Positions 34,624 to 43,809 are shown, counted from the first letter of the stretch. The stretch: DNA of 64,000 nt from Micromonospora avicenniae (GCF_900156065.1 NZ_FTNF01000008.1:124001-188000); one strand, 5' to 3'. The notes: generated by a model from the letters alone, not told the origin. Translations and numbers: made by a program.

Positions 34624-36684
34624 ATGCACCTTCTGCCCTCGAGGCGCACGGTGTGGCGTTCGGTACTGGCCGCGTCGGCCGCGACCGTTCTGGTCGCGAC
34701 CGGCGCCGCCGGGCCGGCCAACGCCACGCCGGGCGGCCACCCGCCGGACGGGCCCGCCCCGTTCCAGGTGCTCGATCCGCAGAACTGGCAGAACCCGGAC
34801 ACGATGACCTGGGACGACTACAAGGCGGTGCCCAACAAGAACTGGGCCGACCCGAACGTCCGGGGATCCGTCCGCAACTTCAACATCGCGCTGGTCACCC
34901 TGGACTACGTGGACCAGCCGTTCGTCATCACCCAGCCGGCGGGCTCGTCGGTGTTCGGCAACCCGCAGGCGAACGCCACAAACGTGCCGCGGGACCAGGT
35001 CGCGAAGTTCTACACCGACTTCCTCAACAAGCCGGGCGACCTGAACAAGGGCCACACCCTGCACGAGTACTGGATGCAGGACTCCAACGGCCGCTACGGC
35101 GTCGACCTCACCGGGTTCGGCCCGTACAAGATGCCGTCGAAGTCCTACCAGTACGGCATCGACAACGGCTTCAACGCCGGCGCGTGCCCGTCCGGGGAGG
35201 CGTGCAGCCAGAACATCCGCACCGACGGGTTGGGCGCCTGGCGCGCTGCCGTCGGCGAAGAGGTCGCCGACAGCTTCGAGCTGGTCTTCATCCTCTCCGC
35301 CGGTCAGGACGAGTCCTCCACCTGGCAGGAATTCGGCCAGATGATGTTCCAGACCAAGGAGGACGTGCCCGACGCGTGGGGCCCGCCGGACCCCAGCATG
35401 CCGAACTACGCGTCCACCCGGTACGTCCCCTGGACGTCCTGGAAGGCCGCCTCGACCATCTGGCCGAACGCGGGCGGTGGCTCGTCGACCCAGGCGGAGA
35501 GCTCGGGCCAGGGCACGTACGCCCACGAGCTGAGCCACCTGCTGAGCATCGGCGACAACTACAACAACCCGTACGGCACGCCGCTGCGCCGCGCATACTC
35601 CGGCATCTGGAGCATGATGTCGCGTGGATCCTTCAACGGTCCCGGCGGCCCGCACACCCGTTGGCAGATCCCCCCGGTCAACGGCGGCTCGATGGGCTCG
35701 CTGCACACGCTGCGCGACAAGCTGAAGATCGGGCTCCTCGGTGAGGAGCACGCGCTGCGGCTGTCGCGCGAGGCGCTGAGCAGCTCCGGCATGGTCGTCG
35801 CCGACGTCACCGCTCGCGCGGTCGACGCCGGCGAGGGCGGGCTGACCGGCATCAACATCGCCATGGACGCAGACCGCTCCCCGGCGTGCAGCACCACCAC
35901 CGACCCGCTCTGCGACGGCGGCGGATTCAACAACTACACCCTCGAGGTCGTCGACCGGATGGGAGCGGACTCGTTCACGCCGGACAACGGCGTGCTGATC
36001 AGCAAGACGAAGAACGCGGACCGCGCGCCGTTCGTCTGGGTCGTCGACGCCAACCCGCAGGACATCGACATGGTGGACTTCTACCAGCCGAACGGCACCC
36101 CGCAGAAGATCACCATGGGTGACTACCGGCAGCTGTCCGACGCGCTGTTCCACGCGGGCGCCAACTCCGGCAGCGAGTACGAGTACGTGGACGAGGCCAA
36201 CCGGCTGCACTTCTACGTGCTCAACCTCCGCCGTGACAACGACGGCGTGCTGTCGTACACGGTGGCGGTCCGCTCGCTGGACGGCGCCGGCCCGAGCCAG
36301 CACGGTGTGCAGCTGTCCAAGGGTCACCTGGTCACCCAGGGCAAGCCGAGCGGCAAGGGCGCGACCTGCACCTTCGACCTGACCAACACCGGCAAGTACG
36401 TGGCCGGTGAGCAGCAGCACCCGGAGGACGCCAGCGCGTACCTGAAGTCCGACGTGTACCGGCTCTCGGCGAGTGTCGGAGGCAAGGGCTGGAAGGTGGA
36501 ACTGCCGAACGAACTGGCCACGGCCGAGTTCGGCGGCAACACGCCGGTCGACGTCTCGGTCGGCGCCAACGCCGGCGCGACGGCGACCACCCTGGTGACG
36601 CTCACCGCCACCTCGGAGAGCGACCCCAGCAAGACCGTGACCAGCCAGTGCCGGGTCGAGCGACCCCGCGCGCAGCTCGGCTGA
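34624..36684 (+). CDS. secreted M6-like (immune inhibitor A-type) zinc metalloprotease
   Basis: This 686-residue secreted protease carries a signal peptide (residues 1-35, ending AsnAlaThrPro) and the zinc motif His301-Glu-Leu-Ser-His-Leu-Leu-Ser-Ile-Gly-Asp, which matches HExxHxxGxxD of M6 peptidases with Ser at the usual Gly position. Upstream segments such as HisThrLeuHisGluTyrTrpMetGlnAspSerAsnGly are also typical. The C-terminal 150 residues form a beta domain with a Cys-containing NEW3-like fold. ATG 34624 follows GAGAGGTG. Targets are unknown. Confidence 0.82.
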   Translation: MHLLPSRRTVWRSVLAASAATVLVATGAAGPANATPGGHPPDGPAPFQVLDPQNWQNPDTMTWDDYKAVPNKNWADPNVRGSVRNFNIALVTLDYVDQPFVITQPAGSSVFGNPQANATNVPRDQVAKFYTDFLNKPGDLNKGHTLHEYWMQDSNGRYGVDLTGFGPYKMPSKSYQYGIDNGFNAGACPSGEACSQNIRTDGLGAWRAAVGEEVADSFELVFILSAGQDESSTWQEFGQMMFQTKEDVPDAWGPPDPSMPNYASTRYVPWTSWKAASTIWPNAGGGSSTQAESSGQGTYAHELSHLLSIGDNYNNPYGTPLRRAYSGIWSMMSRGSFNGPGGPHTRWQIPPVNGGSMGSLHTLRDKLKIGLLGEEHALRLSREALSSSGMVVADVTARAVDAGEGGLTGINIAMDADRSPACSTTTDPLCDGGGFNNYTLEVVDRMGADSFTPDNGVLISKTKNADRAPFVWVVDANPQDIDMVDFYQPNGTPQKITMGDYRQLSDALFHAGANSGSEYEYVDEANRLHFYVLNLRRDNDGVLSYTVAVRSLDGAGPSQHGVQLSKGHLVTQGKPSGKGATCTFDLTNTGKYVAGEQQHPEDASAYLKSDVYRLSASVGGKGWKVELPNELATAEFGGNTPVDVSVGANAGATATTLVTLTATSESDPSKTVTSQCRVERPRAQLG

Positions 36685-36764
36685 CCACGTACGGCCCGGG
36701 GCGGTGGGATGATCACGTGCCCACCGCCCCCGGGCCCCCCGGCCCCGAACGATCTGGAGGACAG

Positions 36765-37196
36765 ATGCGGCGTCTGCTGGCAGCGCTGTTGCTACCGTCA
36801 CTCGCCGCCGGCGCGTTGACCGCGTGCGACGACGCCGAGGAGGCCCGTTCGGCGATGACCGTGCGGGTGCTCGTCCGGGACATCAACATCCGGCCGGAGG
36901 GTGTGGAGTGTGCCGGCACCGGCCCCTACACCCACTTCCACAACCGGTCACCGTTCCAGGTGATCGACCCCGATGGTCGTACCCTCGCCGAGGGTGCGCT
37001 GCCGTCGGGCACGTCCGTGGCGACGTTCAAGGAGGACCTGGAGGTGACCCGCGTGCCCACGTACTGCGAATTCGCCGTTCCCGTCACGGTGGCCGACCGC
37101 AGCGCGTACCGGCTGGTGGTCGACGGTCACCCGCCGATCGCGCTCACCCCGAACGACAGCGAAGGACCGGCGCTGGTCGCGGTGGTGCCCTCATGA
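36765..37196 (+). CDS. hypothetical lipoprotein paired with a TlpA-like lipoprotein
   Basis: This 143-residue protein has a lipobox (Leu-Thr-Ala-Cys21) and is anchored outside the cell. The rest is beta-rich with Cys residues near 46 and 112 that could form a disulphide. GGAGG is 4 bases before ATG 36765. Its stop overlaps the start of a thioredoxin-fold lipoprotein by ATGA, so the partner may act on its cysteines. No known family recognised. Confidence 0.65.
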   Translation: MRRLLAALLLPSLAAGALTACDDAEEARSAMTVRVLVRDINIRPEGVECAGTGPYTHFHNRSPFQVIDPDGRTLAEGALPSGTSVATFKEDLEVTRVPTYCEFAVPVTVADRSAYRLVVDGHPPIALTPNDSEGPALVAVVPS

Positions 37197-37789
37197 CCCG
37201 GGGGTACGCAGCCCGCCTGGCCGCCGTCACGCTGGCGCTGGCGGTGGCGCTCTCCACGGCCGCCTGCTCGGGCGACGAGCCGCCGGCGCGGCCGGAGCCG
37301 GTCGCCGGTGGGGCCGCCGCGCTGCCCGGTCCAGCGCCGGCGAACCTCGCGCTGCGCCAGCCCCCGTCCGGGCTGCCCGGCGCACCCGCCGTCACCGGCA
37401 CCCTCACCGACGGCAGTCCCGTCGCCTTCGCCGACCTGTGGGCCGAGCGCCCGGTCGTGCTGGTCTTCTTCAGCTCGTGGTGCACCGTCTGCGCGGAGCG
37501 GCAGAATGCTCTCAGCGAGCTGGCCCGTACCCACCGGGACAAGGTCGTCTTCGTCGGCGTGGCCGTCGAGGACACCACCCAGGATCTGCAGCAGTACCTG
37601 CGGGAACACCGGGTGGAGTACCCGGTCGTGGTCGACGACGACGGCATCATCTCGCAGTCGTACGCCGTCCGCGAGCCCCCGGGCGTGGTGATGATCGCCA
37701 AGGGCGGCACGCTGCTGCGCGGCTGGCCGGGCGGGGTGGACGCGCCCGCCCTCGACGGCAAGCTGCGCGAGCTGGTGCTGGCTTCGTAG
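37193..37789 (+). CDS. TlpA/ResA-like thioredoxin-fold lipoprotein
   Basis: This 198-residue extracytoplasmic thiol-disulphide protein has a lipobox (Thr-Ala-Ala-Cys25) and a redoxin domain from about residue 60. The active site is Trp-Cys97-Thr-Val-Cys100 after ValLeuValPhePheSerSer, with the cis-Pro region GluProProGlyVal near 165. Such proteins reduce or oxidise cysteines of exported proteins, for example during cytochrome c maturation. No ccd or cytochrome genes are near. It is co-translated with the preceding Cys-containing lipoprotein. Confidence 0.85.
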   Translation: MTRGYAARLAAVTLALAVALSTAACSGDEPPARPEPVAGGAAALPGPAPANLALRQPPSGLPGAPAVTGTLTDGSPVAFADLWAERPVVLVFFSSWCTVCAERQNALSELARTHRDKVVFVGVAVEDTTQDLQQYLREHRVEYPVVVDDDGIISQSYAVREPPGVVMIAKGGTLLRGWPGGVDAPALDGKLRELVLAS

Positions 37790-37824
37790 GCGGGGACAGC
37801 GGGTCGAGGCGAGCCAGACGTAAT

Positions 37825-37865
37825 AGGTATCGATGGCGAGGGGTTGGTTCCGGCCATCGATACCT
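37825..37865. terminator. 13-bp hairpin after the TlpA-like gene
   Basis: AGGTATCGATGGC (37825-37837) pairs perfectly with 37853-37865 around a 15-base loop. It also lies just upstream of the next lipoprotein gene, which starts 12 bases later. Confidence 0.7.
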
Positions 37866-37876
37866 GAAAAGATCGA

Positions 37877-38491
37877 GTGGTGCGGCCAGCTACTCGACGG
37901 TCCGAGCTCTTCGCGGTGGTTACCTGTCTGCTGATGCTGGCGGCTGGTTGCACTTCCAACGACGACCACGCCCTGCCCAACGTCGGCCCGGCCTCCTCAT
38001 CTGGGGGACCCGGCGGTTCGCGGGCACCAGTCCTGCCCCCGTTGCCGCAGGGCGGGCAGCACTTGTCGTGTACGGATTCCATCGGCACGATGGCGGCGCC
38101 GTCCCAGTCTTATCGCATCGCTGCGGACGCCGTCGCAGTGCCCTCCGGAGTCCTGCAACCCAATGAAACGGGCGACGACCGAGGGCCGACACGCCTCTTC
38201 GCGAAGTGGGGACTCTACGTGCAAGCCGGAGTGGCGGTGGAGGTGCGGGTGGCCCCCGGGTGGGAGGACCGCGCCCGCATCGGTTGGGGTGCTCCAGTCG
38301 ATCTCACGACGACAACTGTGCAAATCGATGCCTGTCCCGCCGGGAGCGCATCGGCGACCTGGTCGGTCTTCACCGGCGGTACCTGGGTGGCGGACCCGGC
38401 ATGCGTACCACTGGTCATCCGCGCCGGGGCAAGGCAGGTTGAAGTACGTCTTGCGATAGGAACGTCGTGTGACGACGGCTTACCCCGATAG
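37877..38491 (+). CDS. hypothetical lipoprotein
   Basis: This 204-residue lipoprotein of unknown function has its lipobox at Leu-Ala-Ala-Gly-Cys25. A Pro/Gly/Ser-rich linker (about 35-60) leads to a single beta-rich domain with Cys near 65 and 150-180, and the end reads SerCysAspAspGlyLeuProArg. GTG 37877 has no clear SD; the next codon is also GTG and could be the true start. A/T content is slightly above the neighbours. No family recognised. Confidence 0.6.
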   Translation: MVRPATRRSELFAVVTCLLMLAAGCTSNDDHALPNVGPASSSGGPGGSRAPVLPPLPQGGQHLSCTDSIGTMAAPSQSYRIAADAVAVPSGVLQPNETGDDRGPTRLFAKWGLYVQAGVAVEVRVAPGWEDRARIGWGAPVDLTTTTVQIDACPAGSASATWSVFTGGTWVADPACVPLVIRAGARQVEVRLAIGTSCDDGLPR

Positions 38492-38640
38492 GCCGAGAGA
38501 GCCGACGTCTTCGAGCTGTTGAGGGACCGGGTAGGGCTTCTGGCTGATTGTCGCGGACACCCGCCCCGCGTCGCCGATCCTTCTCCACACCGAACGGGTG
38601 AGACCTTCACGTTCACCCGTCGGCAGGCCTGGATGGCTCG

Positions 38641-38646
38641 TAGCGT
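38641..38646 (+). promoter_or_regulatory. -10 of the GH3 lipoprotein gene
   Basis: TAGCGT ends 6 bases before GTG 38653, again the leaderless geometry. A short inverted repeat CGGGTGA-N11-TCACCCG lies just upstream (38595-38619). Confidence 0.4.
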
Positions 38647-38652
38647 GCAGGC

Positions 38653-39828
38653 GTGGACAGAGTGCGTGTGCCGCGCCGGTTGCTGCTCGCGGGAGCCGGC
38701 TCCGCCGCCGTGGCCGCACTCACTGGCTGCCAGGCCAGCCAGTCAACCACGCCCCCCACACCGCGGCCGACCGGCCGGGCCACGACGGGGAACCTGGACG
38801 AGGCGGCACTACGCCGGAAGATCGCGAGCCTGCTCGTGGTGGGCTTCCGCGGCGACTCCGTGGGCCGGAACGATTGGATCGTGAGGGCCATCCGGAACGG
38901 TCTCGGCGGTGTGATCCTCTTCGATCGCGATCTGCTGACGGACACCGGGCGCAACATCCGCTCGCCGCAGCAGGTCACCACCCTGATACGAGACCTGAAG
39001 AACGCCGCACCGGGCCGCCGGCTGATCGTGTCGATCGACCAGGAAGGCGGCCGCACCGCCCGACTGAACCCGAACAACGGCTTCCCCGCCACCAGGTCCG
39101 AGGCGGAGATCGGTGCCGAGAACTCGCCGGCGGCGACGCGCGACTGGGCGCGCGGACTGGTCGCGAGCCTCACGCGGATCGGGGTCAACCTCAACTACGC
39201 CCCGGTCGTCGACCTGAACGTCAACCCCGACAGCCGGGCGATCGGCAGGCTCGACCGCAGCTTCTCCGCGAACCCCGACGTAGTCGTCAGCAACGCCACC
39301 GAGGAGATCCACGCCCATCGCGCCGCCGGCGTCAAGACCTCACTCAAACACTTCCCGGGGATCGGCAGCGCCACCGGCAACACCGACTTCGAGGTCGTCG
39401 ACGTCAGCTCCACCTGGAAGCCCGTCGAGCTGGAGCCGTTCCGGCGACTGATCCGGGCCGGCGCGGCGGACTCGGTGCTGGTCGCTCACGTGCTCAACAA
39501 ACAGCTGGATCCGAAACTGCCCGCGTCGCTGTCGCCGGCGGTGGTCACGAAGCTGCTGCGCGGCGACCTGGGCTGGCAGGGCCCGGTGGTCAGCGACGAC
39601 ATGCAGGCGGCTGCCATCACCCGCCGGCACGGCACCGCCGACGCCGTCCGCCTGGCGTTGCAGGCCGGCGTCGACCTGCTCGTCTTCGCCAATCAGCAGG
39701 CGTTCGACCCGGGAATCGTCGACAAGACGCTCGACACGGTGGTCGACCTGGTCCGCCGCGGTCAGCTCAGCACCGAGCGGATCGACCAGTCCGTCGCCCG
39801 GGTCGACACGCTCCGCCCGAAGGGCTGA
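38653..39828 (+). CDS. glycoside hydrolase family 3 lipoprotein (NagZ-like beta-N-acetylhexosaminidase)
   Basis: GH3 enzymes of this type release N-acetylglucosamine from cell-wall or chitin fragments. The 391-residue protein has an Arg-Arg-Leu-Leu-Leu start and a lipobox (Leu-Thr-Gly-Cys26), so it is anchored outside. Family motifs are SerIleAspGlnGluGlyGlyArgThrAlaArgLeu (about 117-128), Lys232-His233-PheProGly followed by Thr-Gly-Asn-Thr-Asp, and ValValSerAspAspMet with Asp315-Asp316 at the nucleophile position. The KHFPG-x-(G/A)-x-T loop is the mark of the NagZ branch. GTG 38653 appears leaderless. Confidence 0.88.
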   Translation: MDRVRVPRRLLLAGAGSAAVAALTGCQASQSTTPPTPRPTGRATTGNLDEAALRRKIASLLVVGFRGDSVGRNDWIVRAIRNGLGGVILFDRDLLTDTGRNIRSPQQVTTLIRDLKNAAPGRRLIVSIDQEGGRTARLNPNNGFPATRSEAEIGAENSPAATRDWARGLVASLTRIGVNLNYAPVVDLNVNPDSRAIGRLDRSFSANPDVVVSNATEEIHAHRAAGVKTSLKHFPGIGSATGNTDFEVVDVSSTWKPVELEPFRRLIRAGAADSVLVAHVLNKQLDPKLPASLSPAVVTKLLRGDLGWQGPVVSDDMQAAAITRRHGTADAVRLALQAGVDLLVFANQQAFDPGIVDKTLDTVVDLVRRGQLSTERIDQSVARVDTLRPKG

Positions 39829-39997
39829 GCAACTGTCCCCGGTGCCCCCACTGGTCACCGCCGATGCGAAATGTCGTCACGCGCGGTGGAAACAGCGTTG
39901 ATGAACAGTATGAACGCAATGATCACCCGAGCCGCCGGCTCCTCCTAACCTGCCACCGAAGCGCGTCGATGCGCTGGTGAGGACGAGGAGTCATGCC

Positions 39998-41449
39998 GTG
40001 ATCACGTCGAGAACCACCACCAGACCTGTCCGCCCGTTCCGCCGCCTACTCGGACCGGCAGTCCTGCTCGTCGGCGCGATGGTCGGCAGCCTGACCACCG
40101 CACCCGCCGCTCAGGCGAGCGCACCGGCTCCGGCGGTGACCGCGTGTCCCGCGAACCTGGCGGACAAGGCCACCTGCTACACCGGCCAGGACGCCAACGG
40201 GGCCTACTACGCGATCGCCATCCCCAACCGGTGGAACCGGTCGCTGGTCGTACACGCCCACGGCGGACCGGATCTGGGTGACACGTCCGACCCGCAGCGC
40301 AGCGTCGACGACCTGGACCGCTGGGCGGTCATGGTGGAGGAGGGCTACGCCTGGGCCGGCTCGTCCTACCGCCGGGGCGGCTACGGCACACGGATGGCCG
40401 CCGCCGACACCGAGAACCTGCGCCGCCTCTTCGTCAGCGAGTTCGGCAAGCCGAAGCGGACGTACGTGCACGGGCAGTCGTGGGGCGGAAACGTCGCCGC
40501 GAAGGTCGTGGAGACCTACGCCGGGGAGCACGGGCCGTACGACGGGGCGTTGCTCACCAGCGGCGTCCTCGGCGGCGGCTCCCGTGGCTACGACTACCGG
40601 GTCGACCTGCGCGTCGTCTACCAGTACTACTGCCAGAACCATCCTCGGCCCAGCGAGCCCCAGTACCCGCTCTGGGAGGGCCTACGGGCCGGCTCCACCA
40701 TGACCACCGCCGGGCTGCGCGCCCGACTGCAGGAGTGCACCGGCTACGCCTCCGCTGCGGCGGAGCGTACGGCGTTGCAGCAGCGCAACCTCGACGACAT
40801 CCTGGCCGTGACGGGCGTTCCGGAGCGCACCCTGGAGTCGCACCTGCGTTTCGCCACCTTCACCTTCCGCGACATCGTCCACGGCCGGCTCGGCGGGCGT
40901 AACCCGTTCAGCAATCAGGGAGTCCGGTACGCCGGCTCACACGACGACGCGGCGCTCAACGCGGGTGTGCAGCGCTTCTCGGCCGACCCGACCGCCCTGC
41001 GCGACCTCTCGTACGACAGCGACCTCACCGGCAAGGTCTCCATCCCCGTGCTGACGATGCACGCGATCGACGACCCGACGGCGTTCGTCGAGCACGAGGC
41101 CGCCTACCGCGCCACCCTTCGAGGCGCCGGCCGGGACGAGCACCTGGTGCAGACCTTCACCCGGGAGTCCGAGCACAGCGCCCTGAGCAACGCGGAGTAC
41201 GCGAACTCGATTTCCGCGCTCGACACGTGGGTGCACACCGGACGGAAGCCGACGTCCGCGTCGATCGCGGCCTCCTGTGCCGGATTCGACCGGACCTACG
41301 GCGGCGGCTGCTTCTACGAGCCGCAGTTCCGTCCCGCCCCCTACGCCGAGCGGGTCAACCCACGGCCGGGTGGCCTGCGTTGGCCGGCGATGACGGCCGT
41401 GCAGGAGCGGATCTGGGGCCGGATCGACAACGTCGGAATCGAGCCCTGA
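39998..41449 (+). CDS. secreted alpha/beta hydrolase
   Basis: This 483-residue exported serine hydrolase has a signal peptide (residues 1-43, ending AlaGlnAlaSerAla). The oxyanion strand is HisAlaHisGlyGlyProAsp (about 85-91), the nucleophile is Gly-Gln-Ser161-Trp-Gly-Gly, the acid lies in AlaIleAspAspProThr (about 353) and the histidine in GluSerGluHisSerAla (about 393). The substrate (ester or peptide) cannot be assigned. GTG 39998 is preferred over GTG 39977 because GAGGAG lies 7 bases upstream. A perfect 24-bp hairpin ends the gene. Confidence 0.78.
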   Translation: MITSRTTTRPVRPFRRLLGPAVLLVGAMVGSLTTAPAAQASAPAPAVTACPANLADKATCYTGQDANGAYYAIAIPNRWNRSLVVHAHGGPDLGDTSDPQRSVDDLDRWAVMVEEGYAWAGSSYRRGGYGTRMAAADTENLRRLFVSEFGKPKRTYVHGQSWGGNVAAKVVETYAGEHGPYDGALLTSGVLGGGSRGYDYRVDLRVVYQYYCQNHPRPSEPQYPLWEGLRAGSTMTTAGLRARLQECTGYASAAAERTALQQRNLDDILAVTGVPERTLESHLRFATFTFRDIVHGRLGGRNPFSNQGVRYAGSHDDAALNAGVQRFSADPTALRDLSYDSDLTGKVSIPVLTMHAIDDPTAFVEHEAAYRATLRGAGRDEHLVQTFTRESEHSALSNAEYANSISALDTWVHTGRKPTSASIAASCAGFDRTYGGGCFYEPQFRPAPYAERVNPRPGGLRWPAMTAVQERIWGRIDNVGIEP

Positions 41450-41523
41450 CGCTCCCGGCGAACAACGTCGCGTCGCCCGGTGGTGCCGACCGCGCCACCG
41501 GGCCCAGGGCTTCGCCCCGGGCA

Positions 41524-41581
41524 CTCGTTCACGGAAAGAGTGGCCATCCCAGCGGAAATGGCCACTCTTTCCGTGAACGAG
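41524..41581. terminator. perfect 24-bp terminator hairpin
   Basis: Arms 41524-41547 and 41558-41581 are exact complements around a 10-base loop; this is the longest stem in the window. It lies 75 bases after the hydrolase stop. Confidence 0.85.
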
Positions 41582-41592
41582 GCCCTACTTCT

Positions 41593-41620
41593 GGGGAGGG
41601 GGAGAGAGGGGGAGGGGCGG
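41593..41620 (+). other. G-run purine tract, possible G-quadruplex
   Basis: Five G-runs of three to five bases (GGGG-A-GGGGG-AGAGA-GGGGG-A-GGGG-C-GGG) fall within 28 bases of the plus strand. They could fold as a G-quadruplex in DNA or in a long leader RNA. Confidence 0.5.
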
Positions 41621-41853
41621 GTGTGTCGATTGAATTCCCTACTAAACCGATGTGTGTTGTAGGTCTCTTGCGCTGGATCTTGCCCGTCCAGTTGTCGCAG
41701 CATGCTCTGGGCGGCCGTTGCGGTCGGTCGCCGCGCCGGTCGAGCGCAGTGCCGCCGGTGGCACGTGGATCGAGGAGGTCGGCATGGCTGGGCGGTGTTG
41801 TCGGGGGCTCTGAGCGAAAGCCGTCCCCGCCCCTGCACCTGTGAGGAACCAGC

Positions 41854-42792
41854 ATGTCGACCGACACTCAACTCGCGCCGCCGGCGCCGGCCCGGCCCAA
41901 GAAGTCCCGGAACTCCTGGCGGCGGCTGCTGGCCGACCGCTGGGCGGTCGCCGGCGCCGTCGTCGTCGCCTTCTTCCTCCTCGTCGCGGTGGCCGCACCG
42001 TTGCTCTGCGCCATCGCCGGCCAGGACCCTTACACCTACGACCTCGACGCCCTCACCGAGGCGGGAGCGCCGATCGGGTTCGGCGGCGGGATCAGCGCCG
42101 AGCACTGGTTCGGCGTCGAACCGATGACCGGCCGCGACCTGTTCGCGATCGTGGTCCACGGTGCGCGTACCTCCCTGCTGGTCGGCGTGGGCGCGACCGC
42201 CGTCTCGGTGTTCCTCGGTGTGCTCATCGGGCTCACCGCCGGCTTCTACGGCGGCTGGTACGACCGAGCCGTCTCCCGGGTCATCGACGTACTGCTCGGC
42301 TTCCCGTGGCTGATCTTCGTGATCGCGCTCGGCGCCATCGTCCCGACCAGCCTCCCGAAGCCACTGCTGCTCGTCGGAGTTCTGGCGATCTTCGGCTGGA
42401 CCTCGATCGCCCGCATCGTCCGAAGCCAGACGCTGGTGTTGAAGCGACGCACCTTCGTGGTGGCCTCCGCCGCCGTCGGAGCCGGGCCGTGGCACCTGCT
42501 CACCCGGCAACTGCTGCCGAACCTCTCCGCCACGATCATCGTGTACGCCACGATCCAGATCCCGAGCATGATCGGCGCCGAGGCGGCGCTCTCCTTCCTC
42601 GGCGTCGGCGTGCCCCCACCGACCCCGGCCTGGGGACGGTCGATCGGTGACGCGGTCTCCTGGGTCCAGACCGACCCTATGTTCCTCGTCTTCCCGGGCG
42701 CGGCGCTCTTCCTGGTCACGCTCGCCTTCAACCTGTTCGGCGACGGCCTGCGGGACGCTTTCGACCCCAGAACGCGAGGTCTGAACCGGTGA
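41854..42792 (+). CDS. ABC importer permease, DppC/OppC type
   Basis: This 312-residue inner-membrane permease is one half of the pore of a peptide/opine-class (Opp/Dpp) importer. A cytosolic N-terminus with TrpArgArgLeuLeuAlaAspArgTrpAla leads into six membrane segments. The EAA loop that contacts the ATPase reads AlaSerAlaAlaValGlyAlaGlyProTrpHisLeu (about 205-216), and the end has ThrLeuAlaPheAsnLeuPheGlyAspGlyLeuArgAspAlaPheAspProArg. GAGGAA precedes ATG 41854. Its stop overlaps the next permease start (GTGA). The usual gene order is swapped, with the C-type permease first. Confidence 0.92.
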   Translation: MSTDTQLAPPAPARPKKSRNSWRRLLADRWAVAGAVVVAFFLLVAVAAPLLCAIAGQDPYTYDLDALTEAGAPIGFGGGISAEHWFGVEPMTGRDLFAIVVHGARTSLLVGVGATAVSVFLGVLIGLTAGFYGGWYDRAVSRVIDVLLGFPWLIFVIALGAIVPTSLPKPLLLVGVLAIFGWTSIARIVRSQTLVLKRRTFVVASAAVGAGPWHLLTRQLLPNLSATIIVYATIQIPSMIGAEAALSFLGVGVPPPTPAWGRSIGDAVSWVQTDPMFLVFPGAALFLVTLAFNLFGDGLRDAFDPRTRGLNR

Positions 42793-43781
42793 GACTCGCC
42801 CGCCTGATCTCCGGACGACTGCTCAGCATGCTCATCACGCTGCTGGTGATCAGCCTGCTGACGTACGCCGTGTTCTACCTGTTGCCGTCGGACCCGGCGC
42901 AGCTCTCCTGCGGGCGGCCCTGCACGCCCGAGCGGCTGGCCGACGCGCGGGCGTTCATGGGCTTCGACAGGTCCTGGCTCCAGCAGTACCTCGGCTTCCT
43001 CGGCGGCATCGTCGCCGGCCGCACGTTCGGCTCGGGGGCCGCGGCCGTGCACTGCGCGGCACCCTGCTTCGGCTACTCGTTCCGGCTCAACGAGTCGGTC
43101 ACCCAACTCATCGTCGACCGCATCCCGGTCACCTTCTCCATCGCGATCGGCGCCGCGGTGCTCTGGCTGATCATCGGTGTCGGCGCCGGCGTCCTCTCGG
43201 CCGTCCGCCGTGGCGGCGCGATCGACCGGACGGCGATGACCCTGTCGACGGTGGGGGTCTCCGCGCCCAGCTACCTGGTCGGACTTCTCGGCATCCTGCT
43301 GTTCGGTTTCACCCTCGACATGGTGCCGGTCACCGGATACGTGCCGCTGACCGAGAACCCGGTGCAGTGGCTGTGGCACCTCGTCCTGCCGTGGGTCGTC
43401 CTCGCCGTGCTCTCCGCGGCCGTGTACGCCCGGCTCACCCGGGGGCAGATGCTCGAGGTGCTGAGCGAGGACTACATCCGTACGGCCCGCGCGAAGGGTC
43501 TGCGGGAGTGGCGGGTGATCGGCCGGCACGGCCTGCGCAACGTCCTCATCCCGGTCGTCACCGTCTTCGGTCTCGATCTCGGCACCCTCCTCGGCGGCGC
43601 CGTCATCACCGAACGGGTCTTCAGCATGCCCGGGCTCGGCTCCCTCCTGCTCGACGCGGTCGGCAACATCGACCTTCCGCTCATCGTGGGGATCACCCTC
43701 TTCTCCGCGTTCCTGATCATCCTCGCCAACTTCCTGGTGGACCTCGTCTACGGCGTCCTGGATCCGCGAGCGGCGCGCTGA
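42789..43781 (+). CDS. ABC importer permease, DppB/OppB type
   Basis: This 330-residue partner permease begins with the typical first helix (LeuLeuSerMetLeuIleThrLeuLeuValIleSerLeuLeuThr) and PheTyrLeuLeuProSerAspProAla. The EAA loop near 235 reads ArgThrAlaArgAlaLysGlyLeuArgGluTrpArgValIleGlyArgHis. Both features are typical of the B-type subunit. The large extracytoplasmic loop (about 35-100) contains Cys pairs near 40-45 and 85-90 that may form disulphides, which is less usual. GTG 42789 overlaps the upstream stop. Confidence 0.92.
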   Translation: MRLARLISGRLLSMLITLLVISLLTYAVFYLLPSDPAQLSCGRPCTPERLADARAFMGFDRSWLQQYLGFLGGIVAGRTFGSGAAAVHCAAPCFGYSFRLNESVTQLIVDRIPVTFSIAIGAAVLWLIIGVGAGVLSAVRRGGAIDRTAMTLSTVGVSAPSYLVGLLGILLFGFTLDMVPVTGYVPLTENPVQWLWHLVLPWVVLAVLSAAVYARLTRGQMLEVLSEDYIRTARAKGLREWRVIGRHGLRNVLIPVVTVFGLDLGTLLGGAVITERVFSMPGLGSLLLDAVGNIDLPLIVGITLFSAFLIILANFLVDLVYGVLDPRAAR

Positions 43782-43809
43782 GCGCCGGACAACGAAAGGA
43801 AACACTCTG

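Larger units (their letters stand above)
41450..41853. other. 404-base gap before the ABC importer operon
   Basis: It contains the hydrolase terminator (41524-41581), a purine tract of G runs (41593-41620) and an A/T-richer patch (41628-41668) that may hold the importer promoter (TTGAAT at 41630-41635 with no good -10). No gene is supported. Confidence 0.55.
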
